A DNA stretch of 64,000 nucleotides. Source: Canna indica (Eukaryota; Streptophyta; Magnoliopsida; Zingiberales; Cannaceae). Location of the stretch: NCBI GenBank assembly GCA_034359265.1, contig CP136891.1, forward strand, positions 13,096,501 through 13,160,500. Direction: 5' to 3'. This document shows, one piece after another, positions 1 through 12,756 of the stretch. The notes under the pieces were generated by a model. The model had not been told where the DNA came from and made no database searches. It saw only the letters and a list, made by a program, of their open reading frames with translations. How positions within the stretch are numbered: position 1 is the first letter of the stretch; the number at the start of each line of letters is the position of its first letter. The translations under genes and the position numbers were made by a program.

Positions 1-325
1 ACATAATTGATCAAGAAATACTTAAATTTAAGATTCAAATGTCAAATACATGAATACAATATTTTAAATCCGGCCCCAAACGACTATATGCTACTGTAGC
101 AACTGTTCTTTTTAAGAGCCGTTACGTCATACCGGGCAATACTACCTGATATGACATCAAATACCTCCTGGTATGGGCGGTATTTGATAAATACCGCTCA
201 TACCGGACGGTATTTACCGAGATACCCGGTATCGCCCAATACCGGGTATCTCGTATACCGGGTTTTCAAAAAACCGGTAAATACCGGCCGTACCGGGTGG
301 TACGGTACGGTATTTGAAACCATTG
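1..325. mobile_element. hAT transposon deletion derivative, right end (left end outside window)
   Basis: Bases about 3-70 resemble 58919-58985, the left subterminal part of the full hAT element in this window. From about 71 the sequence resembles 62281-62605, the right subterminal part of that element (the CGGCCCCAAACG stretch, then many GGTATTT/ACCGGG motifs, ending GAAACCATTG near 325). The whole transposase region is missing, so this is an internally deleted, non-autonomous copy of the same family. It lies in an intron of the CobW-like gene. The left terminal repeat would be upstream of base 1, so the target duplication cannot be tested. Confidence 0.75.
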
Positions 326-642
326 TCTGCAGATGATCTCAACCTCCATTCAATTAGTGTCTTGTAACAGTTTAAGCTGATTGTTTAATTGAAGTTTTAA
401 TTTGTCTTTGAAGCAGCAAGTTACCGTCAATGCTCTTTTACACTCACTTAATGTGTTCGTACCAAGGAAGCATTTTGAAGAGTATATATGACATATTTAT
501 GTGCACCTTCCGTGTAGTATATGCTGGGCCAGGCTTTTCTCTTTATCGATGTGATAATATGTTGATCTGGTTTTATGATTATTTGATTCTTTAATATCTA
601 TGTGTAAAATAATCCAATTATTTGTCCATCATATCCTCCCAG

Positions 643-1858
643 GATCGAGAGTGTTGTGAATGCTGAAGGTGCAAAAGAAGACCATCATGATCACCACCAC
701 GACCATGACCATCATGACCACCATCATGACAAGCATGAACATGGACACAGTACGTGCTTCCTTCTATTTTACAGGCAAATATTGGCCATCTCATCATATG
801 TTAATGCATTATTAACCATGTCAGACATTAAAATATATGTCCCCAATTAATTCAAGTTTCACATTAAAAGTTGAAATTGACACTCCATAAAGGCAATCCA
901 TGTTTGTAAATTAAGAAGTTATCTGAAAACTCTTCTCTTTTGTTCATTGCAGGTCACCATTCTGATTCTCATTCTCATGATCACACCCACGACCCTGGTG
1001 TTTCCTCTGTAAGCATTGTCTGTGAAGGAAACCTTGATCTTGAAAAGGTCCGCTTCTGTCTATCATTCTTCTTGGCACCTTAGATATGTAATTTTATTTG
1101 ATCACTTTTCTTTTTTGGTTGACCTCTAAAAACATATAGCATTCTATCACGTCTTTTGCAGGCAAATATGTGGTTAGGAACATTGTTGTTGGAACGCAGC
1201 GAAGACATATACCGTATGAAAGGTCTTCTATCTGTTGATGGTATGCCTGAAAGATTTGTTTTCCAGGTGTGGACTACTTGTCTCTTTGCTTGTTTGTTTG
1301 TCAAACAAATAATATAGAATATGTAGGGATGTTTATGCTGCCAGCTTCCTTAAAGTTACCATTCCTCTGATGTGCAATTTGTTCACATTGTCTCTTGGCA
1401 TTAAATCAATCTAGCTGATAGGTGTCCTATTCATTGTGGTTTACATTTTGCTATTTTTAACAATTCGACTTATAGTTAGTGTGCGATACTAATTTTCTTT
1501 TATTTTAGTAAATCATTTACATTAGTTTGAGAATATCAATGGCATATAGTTAATGAGCTCTTAGTGGGCGTCATTGGAAATTCTGTAGCTTTCTCAACAT
1601 TACTTGATCAATAACCTTTGTGTGGGCTGATAGTAACCAGCTACTCATGCGAAGGAATGTTTTTGACCTTTTGCTTATTGTTATTCATTATGTTTGTTTT
1701 TTTTTGTTTTAATTCAACAGGGTGTTCATGATATCTTCCAGGGTTCCCCTGATAGATTATGGGGCCCAGAAGAGCCTAGGGTCAACAAGATTGTTTTTAT
1801 TGGGAAGAATCTAGATGCCGAGGAATTGGAGAAGGGCTTCAAATCTTGTTTGTTGTGA
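643..1858 (+). CDS. CobW/COG0523 family GTPase (zinc-chaperone type), C-terminal exons only
   Basis: Four exons read in one phase: 643-749, 953-1047, 1162-1266 and 1721-1858 (TGA). Each junction has GT-AG borders. The first two encode a histidine/aspartate-rich metal-binding loop (HHDHHHDHDHHDHHHD, then HSHDHTHD). The last three encode the CobW C-terminal domain, with motifs NMWLGTLLLERSEDIYRMKG, FQGVHDIFQGSPDRLWG and INKIVFIGKNLD-like VNKIVFIGKNLD. COG0523 GTPases insert metals, mainly zinc, into client proteins; plant members may be cytosolic or plastid-targeted (PTAC17 group). The GTPase domain (Walker A, CxCC motif) must lie upstream of the window, so targeting and subgroup cannot be read. 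The ending FKSCLL and the ERFVFQGVHDIF block look more like the plastid/bacterial branch than the ZNG1 branch, which is my inference. Confidence 0.9.
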
Positions 1859-3077
1859 ATTTGTGATGATATTCCCCAGCTTAAGCTCCGCAATTTGATG
1901 AAGCAATGCATCATTTTTCAATGTGACCCAAGTGTTTTTGCCATCAGACTACAAAAAAGGAGTTAAATCTCGAATTACAAGCTGTTCTTTCTTTTTGTCT
2001 AATTGATTTTCCTGAGATAAATATTCCACGAAATGGCGTCCTGTCAATTCAATTTTCAATAGAGCGGATATTCTATGTATGATAAACAATGATACTGTCT
2101 GAAAGAGTGTTCATCCTTCCCATATAGCTGATGCTTTGACAGAATTAATTGTGCTTATATTTTCTTGTTTTCGCTCGTAGTGATATCGCCTTCTTAGAAG
2201 ATGTACTAGATCACTGTTATCATCTTATCAAACCTCTTGTCTAGTCTACTGCCGTCGGTCTTTCTTGCTTGGGGTAAATAATTAAATTGTGTTTACATCC
2301 TTTAGCCTTCTGTTCGTTGAATATTTTGATCTAGGTATGAGAAATGAAATGCCATCGAAAGACTTGGAACACAAAGTACAAGGCTATAACTCGCGGCATT
2401 CTATTCCTTGAAGCAGACCGCCTTAGTGGATATATTGTTTTAGTTTTTACTAATCATTCTGAAAAAATGACTTTGAAAAACTCTCATTTAAAATACAATC
2501 TTCTGGCGTAAAGCATTTTAAGCTCACATTTATCAAAAATCATCTTTTTTTCTAAGTTATTTTGAACTTTGGAAATCCATGCTTTATCTTGAAGCTACTT
2601 TAATACCCTTGGATAGATAATTCAGTAGTCAAAAATATTCCAGATACTATTATTACCTTTCCGCGAATTGAAACCAACTTGTAATTTAGCATCCAAGCAT
2701 TCAAATCTTGCAGTTTCAGCACCCAACTGTGCTTGCGTTATGCATTAGAAAAAACATCCTCCACACAACAAAAATATATTTGATAAACTGTGACTATCTA
2801 TTCCGAAAGTGATGACTGTCAGTCATCACCATTATCACCAACGTTATCATCATCATCAAGTACATGATTTGTTGGGCCCTGGCCCCCAATTGGACATGCA
2901 GGTTGCTGTGGTCCGACAGCTTGAACTAACAACATGACAAAAAACTATGGCAGAAAAGACAAAATGGCAAACTGGGATTCAGTGTTCCCCTCACAAATAG
3001 CACATGGAGGTGGAAGAAAAGTTTGTGATGGCCTTCAAGCAGCAGAGAGATCTGCCACTCTTATTATCCTACCTACC
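1859..3077. other. Convergent intergenic region with both 3' UTRs
   Basis: About 1.2 kb between two genes that converge. It holds the 3' UTR of the CobW-like gene on the left and that of the H+-PPase on the right (a run of ATCACC/ATCATC triplets lies near 2820-2865). I see no reading frame with protein character and no transposon ends. Confidence 0.6.
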
Positions 3078-6000
3078 TTAGAATAACTTAAACAGCAAGC
3101 CACCATGAGCAGCAAAGAACGGTGCAAAAACAAGAGACTCGACCGCCATCAGCTTGATGAGGATATTGAGTGATGGTCCTGAAGTGTCCTTCAAGGGATC
3201 CCCAATGGTATCGCCAATCACAGCAGCCTTGTGGGCATCTGAACCCTTAGGGCCAAGAGTCCTAGCATGCTCTGATGCACCAGCCTGAATGATCCAACAT
3301 GAGATTAGCAATCATTGCTTAATTTGGAGGGGATCAAGTTCAGACCAACAATCTTAAATCAGAATTGGGTTCAAGAAAGCATCACATAGTAAACATAGGA
3401 GTTGCAACATGGGAATTAATGGTCAAATTACCTCAATATACTTCTTTGCATTATCCCATGCACCACCAGTGTTTGATGCAGAGATAGCAATCTGTTTAGC
3501 AAAAAAGGAACAAGTATCAATATATTGGATTGACTAAATTCTCTTGTCAATTTAAGTTAACAAATCCCACATACCTGAACTCCAGAAACAAGAGCACCAG
3601 CAAGAACCCCGGCTAGAGTTTCGACACCAAATAAGGTCCCAACAATTAGAGGCGTGAACATCACCAAAGCACCAGGAGGAATCATCTCCTTGATCGAAGC
3701 GTTTGTAGAGATCTTAACACATGTAGCATAATCGGGTCTGGCAGTACCCTCCATAAGCCCAGGAATGCTGTTGAACTGTCTACGGACTTCCTCAACCATC
3801 TCCAGAGCTGCTCTACCAACACTCTTCATGGTCATGGCTGAGAACCAGTAAGGTAGCATTGCACCAACAATCAATCCAATGAAAACTTTTGGGGTGAGAA
3901 CATCCACCATCGAGATTGCTGCTCTACTCACAAAGGCACCAAAGAGTGCAAGGGACACCAAGGCAGCAGAACCAATGGCAAATCCCTAATGGAAGAAAGA
4001 AAAAAAATATGATTTTAGATTTTAGATTTATAAACCATATCGAAGGATAGGTAAAAATATAATTCATGTTTAAACAACTTGAGATTTACTTAGAATTATT
4101 AGGCATAATGAATGGATGGAAATTATTGGCATAATGGATGGATGGAAATTATTACAGATGTTAAGTGCAAATATGATAATTAATAACTTATGGGATCAGT
4201 TCTTAAAGAAGCTTTTAAATCCAACAACCTGAAGCATCATTTGAGGCTGAAAGCATGATGTTAAAAGCACAATGGCGCCTAATATGAAAAAACTACATCC
4301 AAATGTCTGACTATTACACAGGGATAATAGAAAGTAAATGAAACAATAAGAAAATAACTATAAAGCTAATAGTACCTTTCCAATGGCTGCTGTTGTGTTT
4401 CCTGCAGCATCCAGTGCATCAGTTCTCTCACGGACCCTGTGGCTCATACCAGCCATCTCAGCAATGCCTCCAGCATTGTCACTGATAGGACCATAGGCAT
4501 CAATTGCCAGCCCAGTAGCAATAGTGCTCAGCATGCCAAGCGCAGCAACAGCAATGCCATACATGGCAGCAATGCTAAAGCTAACATAAATGCTTAAAGC
4601 AATAGCAAAAATTGGGATGATCACAGATTTGTATCCCAAAGCAAGCCCAAAGATAACATTAGTGGCAGCACCAGTTCGGCATGAGTCAGCTACATCTTGC
4701 ACAGGGCTGTAAAAAATATGGTGTGAGAACTTATCAATCACAACTAGACACGATATTCAGGATGGATATAGAAGCATGATTTTCTTACCTGTATGCATTG
4801 CTTGTGTAGTATTCAGTGACAAAACCAATAACCAGGCCAGCCCATAGTCCAATTGCAACACAGAAGAACAGCTCCCTAGCAATTAGATCAGAGTAGGTAA
4901 GTGATGCTTCAGAGTCTACAACCATGGATGATTAAGTATATATTACATACCAGTTCTTTACTAGCTTTTGCTCACCAAAATTGAAGATTGTGAAGGAAGA
5001 TGGGAGAGCTATCCAGCTAACAATTCCAATTCCAATGGTCATGAGTGCAGTGGAAATTATGAGCTGCTTTTTAAGTGCAGGCTCAATCTCTTTCACTGCC
5101 TTTATTTCAAAAAAATCCGTGGCAAAAAGTGTAGTTATCAAGCAAACAATGATGCCCATGGAACTAATGAGTAGAGGATAGCACATCGCAGTCAGATCAT
5201 GGTTAATTCCAAAAGAAGAAATGGATGCAACAACCAGAGCAGCACAAGAAGATTCTGCATATGAACCAAAAAGATCAGATCCCATTCCAGCAATATCTCC
5301 AACATTATCTCCGACATTGTCTGCAATCACCTGCAGTTTAAAACTAGTGGATTAATTAGGGCAATACAAAGTGTTCACTAGCTTAGAGGATCTAGAGCAT
5401 TACTTAATTAGATTGCATTACCAACAAATGACTGGCAGCTAATGATGTACTGAGAATTGATTCCTATTTAACACAACTTACAGCTGGGTTTCTAGGGTCA
5501 TCTTCAGGAATGTTCCTCTCAACTTTTCCAACCAGATCAGCACCAACATCAGCTGCTTTTGTGTAGATACCACCACCTACTCGTCCAAAAAGAGCCATGG
5601 AAGACCCACCAAGACCATAACCAGTAATGGCTTCAAAAAGACCTTCCCAGTCATCGCCATAATACAATTTGAATAAATTGATCACAATGTAAAGCACCAG
5701 GAGGCCATTCGAGGCCAGCAAAAAACCCATAACTGCACCAGACCTAAATGCAACAATAAATGCCTTGCCAACACCCTTTCTTGCTTCTAAAGTTGTTCTT
5801 GCATTGGCATATGTTGCAATTTTCATCCCAAGAAAACCAGATACCACGGAGGTGATAGCACCAAGTATGAATGATACTGTACTAAAGACAGCATTTGCAA
5901 GTGCTGGTTTGCAGTACTTATCCTTGCTATAAGTACATGGCTGGCTTTTGGTGCTAAAGCCTTCCACAGAACCAAGAAAGAGAAAGATCAGGACTGCAAA

Positions 6001-8033
6001 AAGAGCCATGAAAATTCCAACATACTGGTATTCAGTGAAGAGGAAGGACGTTGCTCCTGTTCAAAAGTAAAGAAAATGTCAGATTTGTATTTGACAAGTA
6101 CAACATCAGCAAACATTCACGCTTACTCTTAGCCCATAAATAAATAAAGTGAGTGAAAATAAATTATGATAAATGTAATATTGAGAACAGGGCAACTGAG
6201 TAATCTGACATTCAAATATGCATATGCAGTTCTAAGTTGAGATAACAGGTTATAGGCAATAACTAAATCTAAAGTTAATGTCACAATATAAATGCAAATA
6301 ATCACAAAAATCATTAAAACAGAGTTAAATGCCACCCATCAAGAGAAAATATGTCTAGTATGTTAATGTTTTCAAGAAATTGGCAATTTGTCATAGCAAT
6401 ACTAAATTTATGGATCAAATAATATGTCCAAGTTAGGCTTTAGACACTCATGTCTTGCATGTTTTTGGTACATCTATACTGACTCAAACAGCACTTGAAC
6501 TGGGTGATAAGATCATTGCTTACAAACAAAGAAACCAGTTCAAAGATCCATTATAAAGATAGATACACATCTCATTGAAGACTAGGCAGCAGATTACTGT
6601 TTCAGATACCATGATAACAACTAACAAGAAAAGAGAAAAATGTCTAGATCTCTTTCTGCATTATTAATAAATTTACTTAACCATTATACTTCAGGAACTA
6701 AGAATATTATATGTCGTTTCAGATTCATTATATGTTTTACTATACAAAGTGACATATAACAAAGAATCTAAGAATGTTAGAAATGGAAATGCTAACATGA
6801 CTACTACTGACAATCCCATATAGATTCTACCCTTACAATTATATTTTAGGAATATCAATTTCTCTATTTCTTAATTTCTCCACAGTTCGTATATTAGTAA
6901 TTTGACAAAATTTGACTATCGGGGATACATCAGATTACCAACAACATCAAACAAATAAGCAGTCATTGCTTGAAATTGGTAAAAACGACTAATGTATCCA
7001 TTTAATTTTTTCACTGTAATTTAACTTTCCATCCATCTAAAAATGCTAAAGCAGCCTTTCCATGAGTCAACAAGAAGACTTGCCGTATCAGAACGGAGGA
7101 GTAATTTCTGAGAACCAAACACAACATACTTGTCACTGCAAACAGTTACTTGTGTAGAGAAAATTAAATAGCCGCAGTAAAAGCAGTATCGCCTCAAATA
7201 CTACATACAAGAAATGACGTGGAAAGGTGTGATCATAACTAGGATAGCTATACATGACTACATCTTCATTATACTTATCAAAAAGAACGAGGGACGGAGT
7301 CACTGCATCACTACTTCAGTATGGTAATCGGACATGAGAATTGAGAAATATAACCTCAGAAAAAGAATATACGGACATTAATAATACGAAAAGCAATACC
7401 CATTCCAACTCTCAAAAAGACACCATTTTTATAGATTAAATAAATGTAAAAAGAAAATTGCAAGTTCTTAAATCGGAAGAAACGAGGAAGAAAAAAGCAA
7501 GTCAATTAAATAATTCAACTAGTCCGCGTTTCGTTAACTCGTTATAAAGTATTAAAAGTAACATTCACCAGTTCAAGATAGAGAGGAAAAATACAATAAA
7601 AAATCTCAATTTGTTCTTTAATTCTACTAAAAAACTTTTTTTCCTCAAAAAATTGATTTTTCCTTATTCTCTCAAGTCACAAAGATGTTATTGATAGATG
7701 AAACTTGATACGTCGGATCTGGAAAGAGCAGTATAAACTAGAAACACAGCAGCTTAGATATTTTTTCTAGAACAAAGATGAACCTTCGGAGATGGCGCTC
7801 TGGATCTCAGCGCACTTCAGCACCACGTTGTGATCATTGAGCCCCTCCTCCTCCTCGATGAGGTAGTCACCGTAGCCATTCTTCTTGCTGCTCGCGGCCG
7901 CCGGCGTCCTCTCCGGCGAGAGCTTCACGGCAGACACCAGCACCCACTGGACCAGCGCGAAAGCGATCCCAACGACGGCGGACAGTGGGATCAAGATCTC
8001 CGTGAACAAGTCTGACAGTATCGCCGCCCCCAT
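3078..8033 (-). CDS. AVP1/VHP1-like: Type I vacuolar H+-translocating inorganic pyrophosphatase
   Basis: Hydrolyses PPi in the cytosol and pumps protons into the vacuole. Eight exons on the minus strand: 8033-7784, 6056-5482, 5330-4951, 4875-4789, 4706-4376, 3985-3575, 3491-3432 and 3284-3078. All borders are GT-AG and the phases agree, giving 767 codons with the stop (766 aa). This equals the length of the mung bean enzyme whose structure is known, so its numbering fits: DVGADLVGK starts at D253, DNVGDNVGD gives D279, D283 and D287, and the C-terminal [10 protein letters not shown] holds the last acidic motif (D723, D727, D731). The sequence is hydrophobic throughout, as expected for 16 membrane helices. 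NTTAAIGK has the Ala pattern of the K+-dependent type I class. No frameshift or stop is seen. The first intron is 1.7 kb; the start MGAAILSDL matches the usual short lumenal N-terminus. Confidence 0.97.
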
Positions 8034-8151
8034 TGGCGGTTACCTACCACGAGAAATGAGGCAGCGGCAAGGGCGGTGGTGGGGGAAGACAACCGAGGGT
8101 TTTAAGGGAAGACGGTGCCTCTTCGATGCCCGGCTCTAACTTCTGGCTACT

Positions 8152-8159
8152 CTTATATA
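8152..8159 (-). promoter_or_regulatory. TATA box of the H+-PPase gene
   Basis: On the minus strand the sequence reads CTCTATATAAGAG, a textbook TATA box, about 120 bases before the start codon at 8033. The leader between them is pyrimidine-rich and GC-rich, as is common in plant 5' UTRs. Position and sequence are seen directly; use as the promoter is inferred. Confidence 0.65.
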
Positions 8160-8318
8160 GAGAGTAAGAAGAAGACGCCAAAAAATATTAACTTCATAAT
8201 TATAGTAAATTGGAGGGGGTTGGTATGAAAAACCCGACGTATTTTTCCATTGCGCTCCACAACATCTTTATAAATTGCTTCTTAATTACTTAGTTAATAT
8301 TAACCAACCATCACTTAA

Positions 8319-8458
8319 CATATACCCCGTTATAGCCATTAGCCGATGCAAACGATCAGGCCCCCTACACCGTTACAATTTATAACGGCGTTATTTTTAA
8401 GTGATGCGGCTTTAGTGGTCATCTTTAGAATATCAACATTATAAAGGGGGTATATGTG
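8319..8458. repeat. Small inverted repeat (MITE-like) upstream of the H+-PPase
   Basis: ACATATACCCCGTTATA near 8319 is repeated in inverted form as TATAAAGGGGGTATATGT near 8440-8458. The ~140-bp interval has several GTTATA/TATAAC motifs. It could be a miniature transposon or a promoter hairpin. I could not find a clear target duplication. Confidence 0.35.
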
Positions 8459-8459
8459 C

Positions 8460-11400
8460 AAAGGGGATAAAGTTATTCTCTCGTCGTCTTACTCGTCACT
8501 CGTTTCGTACCGGAGACGTTTGGTCCCATGCGAACGCCACGCGCCAACCATGGTAACTTTTTATGCGCAGCATTTTGGTTGGTAGGAATCCTTTTTTATG
8601 GAGGGGAACAAAAGAAATCTAGGCCGTCGGATCCCCGGATCAGGAAGGTAACGAGAAACGGACCGCGATGCTGAGGGGAGAGGGGCGCGGGCAATGCAGA
8701 AGAGCCGTCCATTTGGCGTCGGGTGGCGTGCGGCCTTTTTCCCGGAAACGGATAACGCTTGCTTGGTGTTGTCGGAGAACCGTCGCGCGTGTCGAGGAAG
8801 GAAATAACGCAGTGCTTTTTTCCGGTTCTCGTACGCCTTGATTCGCTACCCGCATCCTTCACCACTTTCGAGGCGGGAGCGGTGGTCCCACTTCATTAAT
8901 AAAAGGTAAACGAGCAGGTAAAAAGATCGCGTAAACGTTGTTATTACCTTAATTTATTTGTCTACCTAAATTCTGTGTGAATTTAGTTTGTTTTTCGAAT
9001 CAAATATGCTATTTTTTTGAACGGATAATAATCTCCCAACTCGAGCTGGAAATGAGTCACGCATTTGATCGCATTAATAGCTCAAATTGATGATTAAGTA
9101 TTTCATCGGATAAAGTGAGATGTATTTGAAGACGCAACAATTCTTGACTACTTAATTTGGTCTGTGCATTAGTCAATTACGGTTACACTGACCGGATGAA
9201 GATTGAATTTAATTTTAGTTCGATCATTTTCAATATACCCCCCCAATTGAGCAATTAATTATTGAATGACACGTTGTTGAGATATTAAATTAATTAGGAA
9301 AATTTCAGTTTAGCCCCTAAATTTTCACCGAGTATCAAATTAGTCATGGAAATTAAAAATAATAATTCAATGTAGTCCCTCATTGAATCACATTAATTTG
9401 AAACAAAGCTACATGTGGCATAAGTACGAAGGATAGATTATAGATATATTTAATCTCATCCATTTATTGTCAATGCACAGGTGAATAACATGTGAAAAAT
9501 TGTTTTAGATTTGATATAATCCAGAGGGAAAAATAAATCTATTTATCAAATTCAATGGATCAAAAAAGAATTTTGTTAATTTTACTATGTTTACACGAGT
9601 AGGATTATTTTGGCCGGTCAGGAGATAACGATTAGTTCCAAGCTTCAAGAGCAAGAACAGTCAAAGTCAAATATTGGAGACGAATTTAAATAATTGCAAG
9701 TCAACTTTGTACTTGAATTAAGCCAGACATACGTAGGAGCTGATTAGGAGATCAAGTTAAGATTATTTAAATGGATTTTTCTACTTAATTATCGTAAACA
9801 GATTAATTAATAACATGTTACAAAACTAAATATTATTTTCCTTTTTTTGATAAAAGCATATGCCTTCTAGATGGTATATATTTGAGTCAATTCAAACTTT
9901 TTGGTTTTCTTAAAAACTGCATGATATGTATATTTTTAAATTAAAAGTTTAAATATATTCAAATATTTATAAATTTATTTTAGTTTTGTCAAAAATTACC
10001 ACCACTCACACCTTATTTGGCAAATTAATAGTTGAGACTTTTATTAATATGAAATGAAATAAAATTAACTAAGGTGGTTCAGTCTAATATGGAAATCGAT
10101 TTGATCTAATTGATGTAATACATGAGAATACATAAACTAAAGTCAAGGATATGTGACAATTAGGATTCATTAACTTGTATAATTTCGATGATTACATAAA
10201 TATTTTAATTAATTTACCAAAACATGTGAAAAAATAATCATAATATCTAATTGCATAACTCTTATTAATTGGAGTAGTTATATCACCCTAATCTAAAATT
10301 ATATGAACTGATTCTATCTTTGATTATATAACTTTATTTAAATTTTATTTAAAGGCAAATTACTTGTGCACTCTTTCTGCTTTGACTAAATAAGTATATA
10401 CCTACTATACTATAAATATACACCTTTTAGTTCAATATGCATAATTTTTAAATGGAGAAAAGTTAGCAACATTTACTCTTTCACTGTATAATATACTTAT
10501 AGATCACTTTAAAATGTGATTAATTTTTTTATTCTTAAACTAAATATATAACTCATAATTAATTTTATTACATTTTCCCCCATTTTCTCACCATTAGGAG
10601 TATATATATAATTATGGGTTAAAGTAAACAAATCAATCAGATAATTGGGCCATTTGAGTACTGAATCAAATTCAATTTGATTCAATCAACCATGCCTAAT
10701 TATTAGGTAATTAATTTTTTTTAGAGTGCCTTGTAATTAGACAAGCCAACAAGTGTATGCCACTGAGTAATAATAAAAGAACTTAATGTCCAATTACAAC
10801 ATATTTAGGATGCATATCACATGCAATCCTGTTAGCCTTCCCTAAGAAAATGACACATTTTTTTGTCCTGCCTATTGATGAGCTCTTGAAATCTGCTTAA
10901 TTTAATCATATTTATAGTTTGGTAGACAAAATTGCATGGGCTGGCAAAGGTTGGTGGGAAATTTTTAGGAATAGATTCCTTTTTACTAGTTTTGAGGCAT
11001 ATTAGCCACTCTATTTAAAGTGATGTTTTATTTTAATATAGCCCTCATTTAAAAATCCAAGAATTTTGTTTTAAAAGTTAAATTGGACTTTAGTTGTTTT
11101 TAAAATAGTTCTTAATTATGTTATAATAATTGTACTTCAGGAATATTATTAGGATTTAGATACCAGCTAATTCAACATAAAAAAGATCAAGCCACGTAAA
11201 CTTATTATTCGAATTTCATTAAAATAATTTGAAAAAAAAAGTTTTCACCAAAATAAAAACCAAAATTTTCAATGTACCTTAAATATCTTCTTATGTTATT
11301 TCAATAAAATAAAATGTTAGATAATATTTTCTCTCATCCTTTGCCTCCGCTGGTCCCTTGAGAGCCCATCATTGCTATTGAAATTTCGATCTCTTCTCAT

Positions 11401-12100
11401 GTCTTCTCTTTTTGTTCCCCGTCGTTGCGGGTGCATTAAGGACTTTTGAAACGATTAGAACATCCCAAACTCTTATTGTCTCCTCTCTAATTTCTTGCTA
11501 ATGTTAGTGTCTTGCGAGTGCATCGTCACTATCGATCTTGACTTGTATTACTTTGCCTTTAGTGAATCATTTTTTCTTAAGAACTTTTTGAACAACTAAA
11601 ACATCACCCATTCTCTTATCTCCCCCAAGCAAGGTCTTGAGCTTAGTATTGAGAATCTATAAAGGCTAGGAAGGAGCCGGAAAGGGATCGAGAGTAGGTT
11701 AAAAAAGAGTGTCCAATATCCTATTTCACTAAAAAAAAATTTGAATCTTTATTTCATTGTAGATTTGGCTGATCAGAAAATGATTATAAGGAGGAGGAAA
11801 AGATGTAGACACTAGACAACCACAAATGACCAACATTGGCGCTGGATACAAAACAAAAATATTTTTCTGTTTAGTATATTATTTCACTAAAATAAAATAT
11901 TAATATTTTGTTTTATTAATATAACATATGAGGGCATTTAGGGTACACTAAAAAAGTTATTTTCAATTTTGGTCATTTACCGAAAAAAAAATCAGATGAC
12001 AAAGATCTTTTGGCTTCATTAACAAGATTCTAATGGATTGCCTAAAGAGTGGAGTGTCAAGCAATCATGCATTAATTATGCCCAATAACCTCCTCCATAT
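8460..12100. other. AT-rich intergenic DNA, no gene recognised
   Basis: 8460-8900 is GC-rich with open frames on both strands that have no protein-family character; it is probably distal promoter DNA. 8900-12100 is AT-rich, with short oligo-A/T runs and no frame above about 60 codons that I recognise. Bases 10919-10967 are repeated at 12708-12756 (noted separately). No RNA gene was seen. Confidence 0.5.
10919..10967 (+). repeat. Direct repeat unit, copy 1
   Basis: A ~48-bp segment beginning TTGGTAGACAAAATTGCATG and continuing GGCTGGCAAAGG recurs at 12708-12756 with only a few changes. The flanks of the two copies do not match beyond this segment. Confidence 0.7.
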
Positions 12101-12109
12101 GCTATTAAT

Positions 12110-12438
12110 TTGATCCTTAATTGTTATTATTATCTTAATTTATTTTTGATACTTTTTTATGCTGCAATTAATAAGAAGTTGGACATGGTTATAATAAAAT
12201 TAGACGGCAAAACTCTAATAGATTGTATCAATAAATGTACAGCTCCTCGACGAATTCATTCATTGCATAACATTCATCTTCTGCTAAAAAAAATATTCTA
12301 CTGTATCAATTATTTATGTTTCTTGATTAGCAAATGAAGCTGCTCATTGGGCAGCAAAGAAAACTCGAATGTGCAAAGAGTCCAACATTTGGACTTCTAT
12401 TCATCCACCTGAGTTGAATGTAATCCTCAACGCTTAAT
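12110..12438 (+). pseudogene. RNase H domain remnant of a LINE retrotransposon
   Basis: Two frames carry pieces of the RNase H domain found at the end of plant L1-type LINE polyproteins. Around 12180-12280 the frame reads KLDGKTLIDCINKCTAP and RRIHSLHNI. After a frameshift, 12333-12437 reads ANEAAHWAAKKTRMCKES, then IWTSIHPPELNVILNA and a TAA stop. The last block matches the end of the LINE at 44749-47577 in this window (IWSSIRPPELEGILLSD). The rest of the element is not visible, so this is a degraded fragment. No poly(A) or target duplication was found. Confidence 0.6.
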
Positions 12439-12707
12439 GTATTGTTTATGGTATATAAGTGCCTAATAAATTTTTTTTATTTTCTGCAAAAGAAATTATT
12501 TACCGAAGTTAACCTGTACAATCATTTTAATCACATTAATATAAATAAATCACTTTGAGTGAGTTATTGTTTATCAATTTGTCTATTTGTATCTAACAAT
12601 AATACAATTACTAGTTGTATAATATTTTTTAGCAAAAGTATATGACTTTCGACAGTACTAAATCACAAGTTATAACGAGATAAAAGTAGTGCCAAATTAT
12701 AAGATTT

Positions 12708-12756
12708 GGTGGACAAAATTGCATGGGCTGGCAAAGGTGGTGGGAAATGTGTGGGC
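12708..12756 (+). repeat. Direct repeat unit, copy 2
   Basis: Second copy of the segment at 10919-10967, 1.8 kb downstream in the same orientation; it carries TTGGTGGACAAAATTGCATG followed by GGCTGGCAAAGG. It lies just after the LINE RNase H remnant. Confidence 0.7.

Noticed and set aside
4968..5181. Plus-strand frames inside the H+-PPase gene
   Set aside because: Antisense shadows of the conserved exon at 4951-5330.
7830..8139. Plus-strand frames over the first exon of the H+-PPase
   Set aside because: Antisense to a clear coding exon; composition follows from GC-rich codons.
8596..8865. Open frames of 71-89 codons on the minus strand in GC-rich DNA
   Set aside because: Overlapping frames on one strand with Arg/Pro/Ser-rich composition and no recognised motif; typical of GC-rich promoter DNA.
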